From: Adiantum capillus-veneris | Lineage: Eukaryota > Streptophyta > Polypodiopsida > Polypodiales > Pteridaceae | Length of the DNA: 64,000 nt | NCBI GenBank assembly: GCA_014529385.2 | Contig: CM043959.1 | Coordinates: forward strand, 90,212,529 to 90,276,528 | Direction of reading: 5' to 3' | Shown here: positions 46,999 to 57,565 of the stretch, in pieces | How the letters are laid out: every line of letters begins with the position of its first letter | Numbering within the stretch: position 1 is the first letter of the stretch | Made by a program: the position numbers and the translations under genes | The notes under the pieces: model-generated | Told to the model about the DNA's origin: nothing | Seen by the model: the letters and a program-made list of their open reading frames with translations, nothing else | Databases searched by the model: none

Positions 46999-47383
46999 TG
47001 TAAATTTGATAATTTTTTGCACCAAAATATTTTTTTTGAATTTGGATCTCTTTAGAAAGATTTGGTACAAAGTTTCAAAGTGAAGCATTAATCTCCATCT
47101 GTGGTTAAGCAGCATGGTTGTTTGATCTCATCCGTTGTAATTGCCTCCTATAGAACCAATTGAATAATTCCTTTAGTGCATTGCTCCTTCTTTGTCCCCC
47201 TCCCTTTCTCGTACATTTAGAAAAAGAAGTCCTCGCTTTTGATAGTGATATTTTTCCATTCCCTGAGTATTCCATGTTGCAAGGGGTCCTTGTTCTGCAA
47301 AATATGGTCCATGCAGGTACAAAATATGCTAAAAATAAAAAAAAAGTTGATTGAACTCAATAGGATGCAAAGTAAAATACTAT

Positions 47384-49534
47384 TCAGACTTTAGAAAGTA
47401 ATTGAATACTCACCAAGTAATATGTGATGTCTTTTGCTCCCCAAGCATCTGTAATAGCAGTTATTAAAAGATTTATTGTCTTTTTAAATTCATCTGCATA
47501 AGTAGCAGAGCTAACTTGTTGTCTCAAAACTTTCAGGAAATTGTCGAGATTCTTCCACACTTCCATGCGTTTGCTGGCTACATCTAGTTTGCTTTTGACA
47601 TTGATTGTTATAACACAAAGATCCTTCCAGCAGTTCCACATAGCATCAACTTGTTTGTTGTCATGGTTACTCAAAAATCACCTGGCTTTTGCTCCACCCA
47701 TTGAAACATCTTACAAAACATCACCGGTTCCTTTTGAAAGAGTGGGATATTTATTTAGATGCACTTGACCACCATGAAAACCCATTTGAGAGAGCAAAGA
47801 CTCGCATTTTTCTATGCACTCATCTGAAAATTTAGTTGTCTTAATAGAATATGCATAGTCAAGATGGAGTCAAAGCAATTTGTCCAAGATTTCTAATCTC
47901 TGCATCCATTATGCATATATGTAATTTTTTAAATCTATTGCTAGAATTGGATCCCAAATCATAGAAGACGATGGGTAGTCGATGAAGTTCACACTATTCC
48001 TCGATGGTGCTTTTCCAACCTCATGTTCTGCAAGCCATCCTTTTGTTCCAGTGCTTGCCATGCAATATAGACATGGATACTTGGTATTGGCACCTCCACA
48101 TACACCAAACATGCACTTTAATATTTTTAGGTCGGCACTCAAGTGCCATTCTACAAAAAAGTCACCCATGCTATCTACACAGAGTTTTTCACCTGCATTT
48201 TGGTCCTATATAACAGAATGGATATCGGTCTGCAAAAACAGCCATTTCAATGTATCGTGATTTTCTACTGGTATTTGAGCTGCTCCGATCCACCAAAGCT
48301 CCATTTCTAAATGAGTTTTGTGGTATGAAAATCAAGCTTACCCTGGCTATAGTCCAATGCTCTATTCATAAGGGATATGGATACTCTTTCCATTTTTTGA
48401 CATTTTTGAATTTGAGCTTCATCCAATTTTAGAACAAATATAAGTTTTCCTTCACAGTCTACTTCTTGTATATTATAGTATCTCACCATAGCGGATTGAA
48501 AAAATTTTATACTCATCCAAATGTTATTAAAAACATTATACTTAAAAGAAGATTTTTTTTCCTGTTTTTCATATGGCATCGTTCCTTCTATATGATAGTA
48601 CTCTCCAAAATGTTCGGGTATTTCTTCGTTTAATAGAGTCCTAACTTTCCCAACATTGTGAGGCCTAGGCAACCCAAAAGCTTTAATCTTGTAATACTTT
48701 AAAACCTGAAACCAGGTTTTAGAGATGGCCCTGTAACCCCTTCTACTCACCCCCACTGTGTCACAAACTTCTTTCATTTGAGAAGGTTGGACAAGTAAAC
48801 CCATATCTTTCAGTAAAATTTGAAATACCAATTTCTTCTGAGTTTGATTTTGAGGAAGTTTAAGAATTTCACTTTTGTTCATTACCTCATTCAAAAATCT
48901 CACCCTTTCTTGAACATTTGACATATCAAATCCTAAAAGACTAGTCACATGTTCTCTAGTAATCTTTAATCTTTTTTTCTTTGTCCAGAACCTTCTGTTA
49001 AGTTTACTACATCTCTCATTCGTTTACTCGTGCTCTTAATCCTATCGGAATTTCTTTTAAAGTCGGAAGCTGGTGATTTTATTGTTTTAGAGATGCTATT
49101 TGGTTTTCAAGTTCTAAGATTCTTGTTGCATTTGAAGACAAAACAGTTTTGAAATATTGAATGTAATGTGTATGATCAATGTGTAAATGAGATAACCTAG
49201 AACTATATCCTAGTAAGTCATCAACCCCATCACCAACAAATCTCATCAAATCATGAGGTGTGTAAAAAGATGGATACCTTCTAGTGCTAGGATCCGGTGG
49301 ATACAAGCTCCCATCTGTCCATATATCAATGTGTTTCTTTCCCTCGTTGTGAATTTTTTGTGCTTCATTTGAAGTTGTAACTGGTCTTTGATACACACTC
49401 CGTGTAGTAGCATATTCCTGGCTTAGCTTAATGTTTAAGTGAAACTTGCGGTTATCACTAATGGAAGATTTATTAGTCATTCTAAGTAATGAAGGAGCAG
49501 AAAGTATAATGGAAATAACGTAGCAGTAGAACAA
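47384..49534 (-). pseudogene. candidate DDE-type transposase of unassigned family
   Basis: Minus-strand pieces line up in order. 49534-49079 is a unique N-terminus ending in a coiled coil (ILELENQIASLKQ). 48948-48307 is helical, then KLDEAQIQKCQKMERVSISL. 48169-47909 has WHLSADLKILKCMFGV, then NTKYPCLYC. 47908-47675 has RLEILDKLL and later LLSQMGFHG. 47674-47384 has ITDAWGAKDITYYL. An S-A-D-L-K block, a C-x2-C, and a late Y-L/H region recall a widespread eukaryotic protein family with GDLKFL..YPC-x-WC that I know only as uncharacterised, plausibly a DDE transposase with an inserted CxxC. Several stops and frameshifts are present. It reads inward from the right TIR and would be the mobility protein of the 39981-49851 unit. 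Confidence 0.45.
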
Positions 49535-49763
49535 GGTGCATCAAAGAATAAGAGATAAAGCTCGCGAAAGGTGAGAGAAAAAAGAGAGATTCAAAAGTGG
49601 AAACAACTATTTGCCACCAAGTGAAGTAAAGGAAAACTAATTTCGAGGTGAGCCACAAAGGAATGTGAAGAAAAAAATATCTTTTTTAATATTTAGAGAT
49701 ATGTACCTAGATACGCTTTGGATTGCATAGATATGCTTTAAATGACCAAAACGGACAAATTTG

Positions 49764-49787
49764 GAGCCGTTTTGACCACAAACGGCT
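49764..49787. promoter_or_regulatory. hairpin between right TIR and transposase-like gene
   Basis: GAGCCGTTT and AAACGGCTC form a 9 bp stem around a short loop. A second weaker pair (ACCAAAACGG and CCGTTTTGACC) overlaps it. The position, within 90 bases of the right end, suits a subterminal protein-binding site. The function is inferred. Confidence 0.4.
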
Positions 49788-49818
49788 CTGCTAATTAGTA
49801 ATTTAAGCAATTCCTTAC

Positions 49819-49851
49819 ACAACCCTTTTTGAATCTTTTTTGGCCCTAATG
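49819..49851. repeat. right terminal inverted repeat
   Basis: Inverted partner of 39981-40013. It is followed by ATAACCA, which also precedes the left copy. Confidence 0.7.
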
Positions 49852-49975
49852 ATAACCATAAACAAAACAATAACCATAAGCATAACCATAAACAAAACAA
49901 TAACCATAAGCATAACCATAAACAAAACAATAACCATAACCATAAACAAAACAATAAACATAACCATGTCTATAC
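49852..49975. repeat. 30 bp AACCATAA minisatellite
   Basis: About four copies of ATAACCATAAACAAAACAAT plus ten bases, period 30. It is in the same orientation as the AACCATAA words at 39855-39980, and probably a continuation of that array before the four-gene element inserted. Confidence 0.8.
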
Positions 49976-50152
49976 AAAAAAGAGACACAGAGATGTGTCT
50001 GTGTCTCACGAAACATATATAGAAATCCACTGATGAGTCCGCGTCACAACCTGCACATAAAAGGACAAGTCACAAAATGAGTATTGATATTACTTCACAT
50101 ATACTTAATTAATTAAATCAACTCACACATATTAACGTCTCACCTCAATCGA

Positions 50153-50735
50153 TCAGCGAGACTCTAAGGCCTCCCAGTCTACAGGCTCTCTTGTGGTAGC
50201 AAGATCATTCAATACTTCATAAATTCCTCTCCAATATCCATCTGTCTCCTCCTAGCGTGTTGGGGCTTGATGCATTGCAAGATTCTGCGTTTATACAAAA
50301 ACCAAAGTAATTAAGAATACATGATTCATCGCGTTTTAAAAAAATGCCATAGCTAGGATTGGATTGGAAACTCACAAACTCATAGCGAAAGGTGTCGAAG
50401 CCTCTACTGCCAAGATGAGATGTGCCCCTAGTCATCTGTCGTACCTCCATAGCCTGACGCTGCTGTCTGAACCGCGTGTCCGCTATCTGCTCATCCTCCC
50501 TCATCTGCTGCCACGTCTCGTGTGAGATGCCCGAAGGCTTCGGCGAGCCGGTCCGGAAAGCTCGACGAGCTGCATCTCGACGATGTTTCACGGTGTCCCG
50601 TGCAACACCCTTGATCCACCTCCTCGGAAGCTCCTCTGAACCCGGAGCAGGCTGATACTCTCTCATGATGGTCTCCACTATATAATTGATTTTGTTGCGA
50701 TCTTGATCAGGCCAAGGTATCATAATGCTGGTCAA
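50153..50735 (-). pseudogene. Transposase_24-type CACTA protein (Ptta/En/Spm family)
   Basis: Minus strand. The open part reads WIKGVARDTVKHRRDAARRA, SGISHETWQQMREDEQIAD and QRQAMEVRQMTRGTSHLGSR, the conserved core of the plant Ptta/En/Spm family. A 91 bp GT-AG intron (50285-50375) joins FRYEF to NLAMHQAP. The frame then meets one TAG at 50252-50254 and continues to DWEALESR, with its natural stop at 50153-50155. A proline- and glycine-rich segment at 51345-51040, containing the C-tract at 51095-51116 as a glycine run, is probably its 5' exon. Such proteins accompany TNP2 in CACTA elements and are thought to bind the ends. Confidence 0.8.
50285..50375 (-). other. intron, 91 bp, GT-AG
   Basis: On the minus strand the donor is GAGTTT|GTGAGT and the acceptor ATAAACGCAG|AATC. 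The reading phase is kept on both sides. Confidence 0.65.
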
Positions 50736-51039
50736 AAACTACAGCTCTACGAGCTGGCGAGCCGGCTGTCTCATCTCAGTCCCGACTCTATCCATGTCAA
50801 CAGAACCATCTGCCCATACAGTATAGACCTTGGAGGCACTAAGATCGTGTGCCCCCCAAGGTGTGCTAAGAGCTATGTCGAGAGGTGTGCCTGGGTAGGA
50901 CGGGGGTTGTAAGCGAGGAGGGGTCGAAGCATCTATGGACCCTCCTCCACAACAACAACCACCTCCACATGATGATCATCGAGATCGGCGAGTGTGCCTG
51001 TGCTGCACAGATGATGACGTACCCGCCTCTGTCGTACCC

Positions 51040-51345
51040 CTAGGTGTCAAAGCGGTCGTGATGGGAGACCTCACAGGCATCGTACCCATAGGCGCCCCCC
51101 CCCCCCCCCCCCCCCCTAGGCGTCCCTCCCACAGGTCTCCCCCCCATAGGTGTTGGACCCTCGGGTGTGAAGCCCGGAGGCGTGGTACCGGTGCCTCTGG
51201 CTACCCAATACTGAGACGCATCTACCATATGACTGGGCGTCATCCGTGTGATGAAGCCCATAAATGCATCCGCACTCATAGAAGCGGGATCTGGATACTG
51301 GTCTACCATACTAAAGTTCTGCACAAAGAAAGTAAAAGAAAGCAT
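51040..51345 (-). pseudogene. Pro/Gly-rich 5' exon candidate of Transposase_24 gene
   Basis: A 101-residue minus-strand frame (SMSADAFMGFITRMTPSHM, then PPGFTPEGPTPMGG and a glycine run). It lies between the TNP2 end and the Transposase_24 core on the same strand. The glycine run is encoded by a 22-base C-tract, so its length is probably unstable. Confidence 0.4.
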
Positions 51346-51359
51346 TAGAACACCTTTGT

Positions 51360-52288
51360 TTAAATTAAGACAAAGCTTAATTTTAAATCAACGTCTTCAC
51401 ACAAACACTTGCAGGCATCGACTAGTGAGGCATCATCGATAAGATCTTGCACCATATTATCGTCTATCTCTAACTGCAAACATAACTCTGCTCCAACTCG
51501 TTCTGGCAGATTGTCTTCATCCATTGCATCTTCATCTACAAGTGTCATATCTGTCTCGTCTGCGTCATCCCTCATATATCTATCGGCTTTCTCTACCATA
51601 CCTTCGTCTATCTCATCTAATGTCACAGTAGTATCTAAATCGTCTGGCCGACTTTCCTCCAGGAGCTCTTGCCCTTCAAATACTTGTTTATTTCTTGGAG
51701 TAACCTGAACCACAAACCACCATTGTCGCTCTCGAGGGTCCGGTACAAAGACCACTTACTCGCAATGTTCGGGGAGAGCAAACGTGTAGCTCGCATCTGT
51801 CCAAACCTTTGTAGAATCTATCTGCACAAGCTTGTTTCCATCTCTGCGTACCGTTGCATTGCGACGAGAAGTAATCACCTTGAACCACTTCACATCCAAC
51901 AAAAACATCTCAAACCGTCTGGAGCTGACTTTCAAGATATCTGACACCATACCACAATAATCCAGGTTGCTAGTGCTCTCATTCGTGTCTCTAGCATTTG
52001 GATAGTTAGGCAGCTTGTAAGTAGATACTTCTCAATCATGCAAATTGCCTCAATGGAGTTATCCCTTGGGAGTGCAATGGATTCCTCTCGTATCTCCTTG
52101 GAAGAGATCCACCGCACTAGCTCTGAAATCTTTTATATACAGGACCGCACTTCCTCCGTTAAACACCCCTTGATCGCAATTGGAAGAATAAATTGAAAGA
52201 ACTTATGCCAGTCGTGTGATTTCAGTCCAGACAGTTGATCGTCACGGGTGAATGCTCTCTTGAGACATCGCATGCATCCTGTTGGCGT
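51360..52288 (-). pseudogene. tnp2: TNP2 transposase, C-terminal part
   Basis: Minus strand, starting at the gypsy insertion. It reads GCMRCLKRAFTRDDQ, LSGLKSHDWHKFFQFILPIAIKG and LVRWISSKEI, a highly typical TNP2 block. The conserved C-terminal domain (DUF4216) follows: FEMFLLDVKWFKVI, ASYTFALPEHCE and VFVPDPRERQWWFVV. An acidic tail ends near 51360. Defects are a TAA after RSCI, a frameshift near 51945, and a TAA at 51756. The N-terminal half is at 63588-64000. TNP2 is the CACTA transposase that cuts the element ends. Confidence 0.9.
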
Positions 52289-53092
52289 TGATAGCCGGCT
52301 TTCGAATCCATGCCCATTAGAACCACACCCTAAGGAAGGGAGGGTTTGTTACCAAGAAAAAAACAAAAACAAAGAAAAGGCCTTTACCATTCACCATACC
52401 TCCCCCCCAAGGTTAACCACTGGTGGGGCGCTGCCAGATTGGCCACACCCCTCCAATATCACCACAAGATGATCTCTCTCTCTCTCTCTTACTGCCTGGC
52501 CCCGCCCATATTCTCTCTCTCCTACACACCCGCTGCATCATCCGGCCCGGTAGGCACCTTTGATATCTTCGCCACACTTCAGTCCCGGCGGGCCGCCATA
52601 GATAATATCCTCTCTCTCTCCTCTCTCGTCCACACCCCCCTTCGGCCTTAAGCCCCCCCCCCCCCCCCCCCCTTTTTGAAGGACCATATCCTAAACACCC
52701 CCCTCCCTTATCTACACCTAGCTCTCTCCCCCCCTCTCTCTTGCAAGTAGCCACGGCGGACCTTAGGGCAAGTATCACCTCACCATTCCTCCATCTCTCT
52801 CACCCTCTCTTCTCTCTCTCCTCTAGCACCCCCCCACCATATCCTCCCTCTACCCTATCTCCTCCCAACCCCTCTCACTCTCTCTCCCTCTCCTCCCTTG
52901 GTGGGAACCACCCCCCCTTACTTACTCCCTCTCCCTCTCTCGTTGACTAAAATACCCCCCCCCCTCCTTGTCGCGCCCACTGTCCACTCCCCCCACCCCT
53001 CGGGCCTTGCGATCATCCCTTCCCTGCCGCGCGCGTTTGCTGCCATACACCACACCCTCCCAACCCCTATCCCCTCTCCCCTCCCTCACCAT
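52289..53092 (+). repeat. truncated 5' LTR of the Tat-like gypsy
   Basis: It matches the 3' LTR from its start through CCCTCACCAT at about 53092, and there runs straight into the codons for VDYKPLNAS. It is very C/T-rich, with short CT runs and a C-tract at 52653-52672. The missing part is the LTR end plus everything up to mid reverse transcriptase. Confidence 0.85.
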
Positions 53093-54230
53093 GTGGACTA
53101 TAAACCTCTCAATGCATCCACAAAGAGGGATCACTTTCCCCTCCCATTCCAGGATGAAATACTCAATGAAGTGGTAGGTCACGAACGATACACAGTGTGT
53201 GACGGCTACTCAAGATACTTCCAAATTAGCATTGCGGAAGAAGATCAGAAGAAAACCTTCATCACACCTTGGGGATGCTTTGCCTACAGAGTGCTTCCGT
53301 TTGGCCTCACTAACGCCCCGGCCACATTTCAGCGCTATGTGACCTTTGTTTTCCAACCTTACTTTGGAACATCAGTACGGGTATTCATAGATTATTTTTG
53401 TATCTATAGTTCGCGAGCCCCTCATTTAAGCAAAGTTTATGATGGCTTAACCAGGCTGCAAACCTTGGGTGGCCAGCTCAACGTGGATAAGTGTCACATT
53501 GGTGAAAGCAATGTCACTCTCCTTGGCCATGTAATTTCAGCAAAAGGGATTGAGGCTGACCCTAGCAAGATCCAAGCCCTGGTATCTTTGTCGTCACCCA
53601 CCACCGCTAAACAGCTGGTTTCTTTCCTTCAAAAGGTAAGATACTTAAGCAGGTTCATTCACTTGCTATCCCAAGTGGTCCTTCCCCTACAACAACTCAC
53701 CCAGAGGTATGTCTTCTCATGGAGTGAAGAGAATGAGCAGCAATTTACTGAGGTAAAGCAAATCCTAGCTAAGCTTCCCACTATTTCACCTCCTAAGTGG
53801 GACGAGCCATTTTATGTGAACCCTAGTGTAGGAAGTGATACACTCGGAGCCGTGCTAATGCAAAAGGACCCCAAACTTATTTCATGCGTCCTATTTACTT
53901 CTCTAGTCATGTCATGACCCCGTCAGAAAAGGGATTTACCGAAGTAGAACACATGGTTTTGGCACTAATGTTTTCTACCACTAAGTTCCACTCATATCTC
54001 TTGCCTAGACCCTTTGTAATCTTGACAATGGAAGAGTTTCTCCCATATGTAATGCGACACATGGATGTCTCATCTAGGATCTCAAAGTGGGTAATTAGAC
54101 TACAAGATTTTGACTACACCATGCAAGTAGAAAACTCCACCAAGGCTAGTTTAGCGAGAATTCTCGCTCATCACCATTATGAGAAGAAGCTAAAGGTCAA
54201 CATGGAAGCAAAGGAAGAAACACCAATGGT
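53093..54230 (+). pseudogene. gypsy reverse transcriptase and first RNase H
   Basis: Starts at VDYKPLNASTKRDHFPL, lacking the fingers N-terminus. YRVLPFGLTNAPATFQ is present. The catalytic motif reads VFIDYFCIYS; compared with FMDDF in the sister copy, the second aspartate is Y, so polymerase activity would be lost. Connection and degenerate RNase H follow (FYVNPSVGSDTLGAVLMQ), then a frameshift near 53890 to RPIYFSSHVMTPSEKGFTEVE. The frame is open leftward into the LTR only by accident of the deletion. Confidence 0.88.
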
Positions 54231-54239
54231 AGAGAGTCC

Positions 54240-54660
54240 AAGGCTAGAAATAACTCACTCTCTTTTCTTTGATGGAGCATACAAGAGAACAATGGACTAG
54301 CAGTCTACAGCTGGTGTAGTCATTCTCAACAAGTAACAAGAAAGAGTATTCTCCATCGGGCAGTTATTACACTCCCACTCCAACAATGAAGCAGAATATG
54401 CAGCCCTAATTCTTGGGTTGTAACAATGTATTTCCCAAGGAATTCAACGCCTAAATGTGTTTGGCGATGCTTTGCTTTTGATAAGGCAGATAAATGGCAC
54501 GTGGGTTTGTAAGAATCCGGTTTTACTTGGTCAACTACGCCAAGTTAAGGATCTTCTAAGGAAGTTTGAAGAAATGAAACTATGTCATGTCCCTAGAGCA
54601 TAAAATTAGGAGACAGATGCTCTAACCAAAGAAAGAATACAAGACTTTCTTGTAGGAGCC
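54240..54660 (+). pseudogene. second RNase H of Tat element
   Basis: The four acidic sites are visible: FFDGAYKR, HSNNEAEYAALILGL, VFGDALLLIRQI and ETDALTKE. Three to four stops break the frame (near 54298, 54334, 54421 and 54600). It matches 2105-2580 in the other Tat copy. Confidence 0.75.
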
Positions 54661-55740
54661 ATCAAACTGAAGCTACCCCTCTTCCAAGGTAGTGATGCTA
54701 TGCCTGACATCATCAGCTTTCTAGATACAGGAGAATGTCTGGGAGGATACACCAAAGGCCAGAAACAGTGGCTGGTGAGGAAGACAACCAAATACCGCCT
54801 TGTAAACGACCACTTGTACTGTAAGGGCAAGGATCAGATTCTCAGGCGGGTGCCAGCCTCTAGTAAGATCATAGAGGTAATTTCAAGTTGCCATGATGGC
54901 GTCTGCGGCAGTCATTTTGCTCTAGATATCACGAGTAGGAAGACTCTACAGGCAGGATACTCTTGGCCTAGTTTGAACAGGGATGTACACCATTGGTGTA
55001 AAACATGTAAGGCTTGTCAAGTGGCCAGTGATCGCATCTTAACCTACGAGACACAAACTCCTATCATTTCATATGGTCCATTTGAGAAATGGGGAATAGA
55101 TGCAATTGTTACTTTACCAAGGGCCCAATCTGGTAAATTCTACATCATAGTGGGTGTAGACTACATGACTCGATGGGAAGAAGCAACAGCCACCACCCGT
55201 ATTGCAGCCCAAGTGGTAGCAAAGTTCATTTTTGAGCACATCTGTTGCCGTTTTGGCACTCCTCTTGAGAGAATATCGGGATAGAGGACCGGGATTCAGA
55301 GGTGATTTGGTGGGTGAAGTGATGAAGAAGTTAGGCATCACATGCCGACATTCCGCACCATACTATCCACAATGCAATGGTCTGGTAGAAAAGGTAAATG
55401 GAATAATTTGTAAAATCATCACAAAGCAGGTGAACAGTCACACAGGGGACTAGGATAAACATCTCATGGCAGCTCTTTGGGGCTATCGAACAACGTTTCG
55501 AACATCATTAGGTTTCACCCCTTTCCATCTAGTTTATGGGAAGGAGGCAATTCTACCCATCGAGGTGCAGATAGCTAGCTTACGAGTTTTGGCTAGCCAG
55601 ATACAACATCCAATTGTAAATCTCTGAAACCATATCCTGGATCTGGAGAGACTCCAACTAGATAGGGAAGAAGCAATCAATCACTATGCAGCGCAGGCAG
55701 AACGACACTGGCTCACTTTCAATCAAGGAGTTAAAGAAAA
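54661..55740 (+). pseudogene. gypsy integrase zinc and core domains
   Basis: 54700-55284 is open: HHCC as SCHDGVCGSHF with CKTCKACQ, then WGIDAIVTLP with the first acid. A frameshift near 55270 leads to DRGPGFRGDLVGE and PQCNGLVEKVNG. A stop near 55450 precedes LMAALWGYRTTF. Otherwise the closest relative is 2581-3655. Confidence 0.88.
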
Positions 55741-55744
55741 CGGA

Positions 55745-56032
55745 TTGGAAAAAGGTATGTTAGTGCTAAGATACGACAATAGATTCAACACCAGAAAAGA
55801 CAAGAAATTTCAACCCAGATGGGAAGGACTATTCATCATCAAGAAACCCTATGACAACGGCAACTATAAGCTGATGGAAGCAGATGGGAGAATTCACAAG
55901 AGTAGGGTCAATGGATGGAGACTAAAAAGATATTTTCTTAGGTTTGATCCAAAATTCATGCTAGACATCCCAGAGGAGGGAGAACCCTCTAACTCCACAA
56001 CTAAGGATGCAGAGAAAGGGCTAGAAGCATGA
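55745..56032 (+). pseudogene. gypsy integrase C-terminal domain
   Basis: 95 open residues: KGMLVLRYDNRF, FQPRWEGLFIIK and KSRVNGWRLKRYFL. It ends in its natural stop about 30 bases before the 3' LTR. The polypurine-like ATATGGGAGGGCTAA follows. Confidence 0.8.
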
Positions 56033-56247
56033 ATACCTCTAGCCATATGGGAGGGCTAATGATAGCAGGCTTTCGAAGCCATGCCCGTGAGAACCACACC
56101 CTAAGGAAGGGAGGGTTTGTTACCAAGAAAAAAAAAAACAACAAAGAAAAGGCCTTTACCAATCACCATACCCCCCCCCCCCCCCAAGGTTAACCACCGG
56201 TGGGGCATCGTCCGATTGGCCACACCCCTCCAATATCACCACAAGAC

Positions 56248-56341
<94 letters not shown>

Positions 56342-56450
56342 CCCGGCCCCGCCCATATTCTCTCTCCTACACACCCATTGCATCATCCGGACCGGTAGGC
56401 AGCTTTGGTATCTCTGCCATACTTCAACCCCAGTGGGCTGCCATAGATAA

Positions 56451-56523
<73 letters not shown>

Positions 56524-56927
56524 CACACCCCCCCTTTGGCCTGAAGCACCCCCCCCCCCCCCCCCTTATCTACACCTAGCTCTCTCCCCCCCCTCTCTCT
56601 TGGAAGTAGCCATGGCGGGCCTTAGGGCAAGTATCACCTCACCCTTCCTCCATCTCTCTAACCCTCTCTTCTCTCTCTCCTCTAGCACCCCCCCACCATA
56701 CCCTCCCTCTACCCTATCTCCTCCCAACCCCTCTCACTCTCTCTCCCTCTCCTCCCTTGCTGGGAACCACCCCCCCTTACTTACTCCCTCTCCCTCTCTC
56801 GTTGACTAAAACACCCCCCCCCCCTTCTTGTCGCGCCCGCTATCCACTACCCCCTCCCCCCGGGCCTTGCGCTCCCAACCCCTATCCCCTCTCCCCTCCC
56901 TCACCATTCCCCCCCCCCCCCCCCCCC

Positions 56928-57249
56928 TGTTCAGATGTCGAGATCTACACCTTGAGCTTGCATCCACTACGGGTCTTGGCCACTTACGACATTTACTCAC
57001 TGGCGCGTTAGGTGACCGACACGAAGGATCTCTGCCAGTGATTCTACAGCTGGACTACACTTATAGTGCCAGCCTAGTACGCTTCTAGCGAGTTCACACT
57101 TAGTGACCGCATGTACATATGTGCTACTTTTCAGCTTGAGCACTTAGTCATTTTGTACTCTCTTTTCTGTGAAGAAGAAGAAGAAGCTTTCCATCTCTGT
57201 GTGCTTTGTGCTTGTCTTGTGTAGCTCTCTTGCATCCTCATTCTTTACA
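56928..57249 (+). repeat. copia 5' LTR (322 bp)
   Basis: Starts TGTTCAGATGTCGAG and ends CATTCTTTACA. It differs from 61892-62213 at about seven positions by eye. Confidence 0.95.
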
Positions 57250-57261
57250 TGGTATCAGAGC
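57250..57261 (+). other. primer binding site, initiator Met tRNA
   Basis: TGGTATCAGAGC immediately follows the 5' LTR. The leader to 57565 then contains a short tandem array of CAATCCCTTCGTTCG words at 57290-57365. Confidence 0.95.
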
Positions 57262-57565
57262 CTGGTGCAGGCAAGAGAGTCTAAGAGAGCAAGAGCATCA
57301 CAATCCCTTCGTTCGCAATCCCTTCGTTCGCATCACAATCCCTTCGTTCGCAATCCCTTCCTTCGTTAAGGGGTTTTTCGCACAAGTTTCTGAACAGGTC
57401 TCCAAAGTGCAGTATACAGAGATTTACTGTACAAGTACAGTGGTTGTGAAACGCTTGATTGTGGACACTCGTTGAGTGTAGAAAGCGTTACAGGAACCAT
57501 GATAGCAGGTTTAGCAGATTTGCAGGTTTTTGCAGATTGCAGCTATTTTGTCTTAGTGTTTTAAG

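Larger units (their letters stand above)
39981..49851. mobile_element. candidate new TIR transposon with four genes
   Basis: The ends are inverted repeats of 33 bp: 39981-40013 (starting CATAAGGGCCAAAAA) and 49819-49851 (CATTAGGGCCAAAAA when inverted), 29 of 33 identical by eye. Both are flanked by ATAACCA (39974-39980 and 49852-49858), or by 8 bp if GATAACCA is counted. Inside lie a BAH-like gene (+), a CENH3-like gene (-), an acidic-protein gene (+) and a transposase-like gene (-), in convergent-divergent-convergent order with short gaps. A solo LTR and a MITE inserted later; without them the unit is about 8.0 kb. The duplication call is weakened because the flanks are themselves ATAACC-rich. 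Confidence 0.6.

Noticed and set aside
39981..49851. The four genes as cargo captured by the CACTA element itself
   Set aside because: Inverted repeats and apparent target duplications bracket the segment, and the CACTA 3' region is continuous without it, so an independent nested element explains it better.
50032..50080. CTGATGAGTCC followed by GGAC, resembling a hammerhead ribozyme
   Set aside because: The GTCC/GGAC stem can pair, but the required GAAA after the stem is absent (GGACAAGTC) and no supporting stems I and III are visible.
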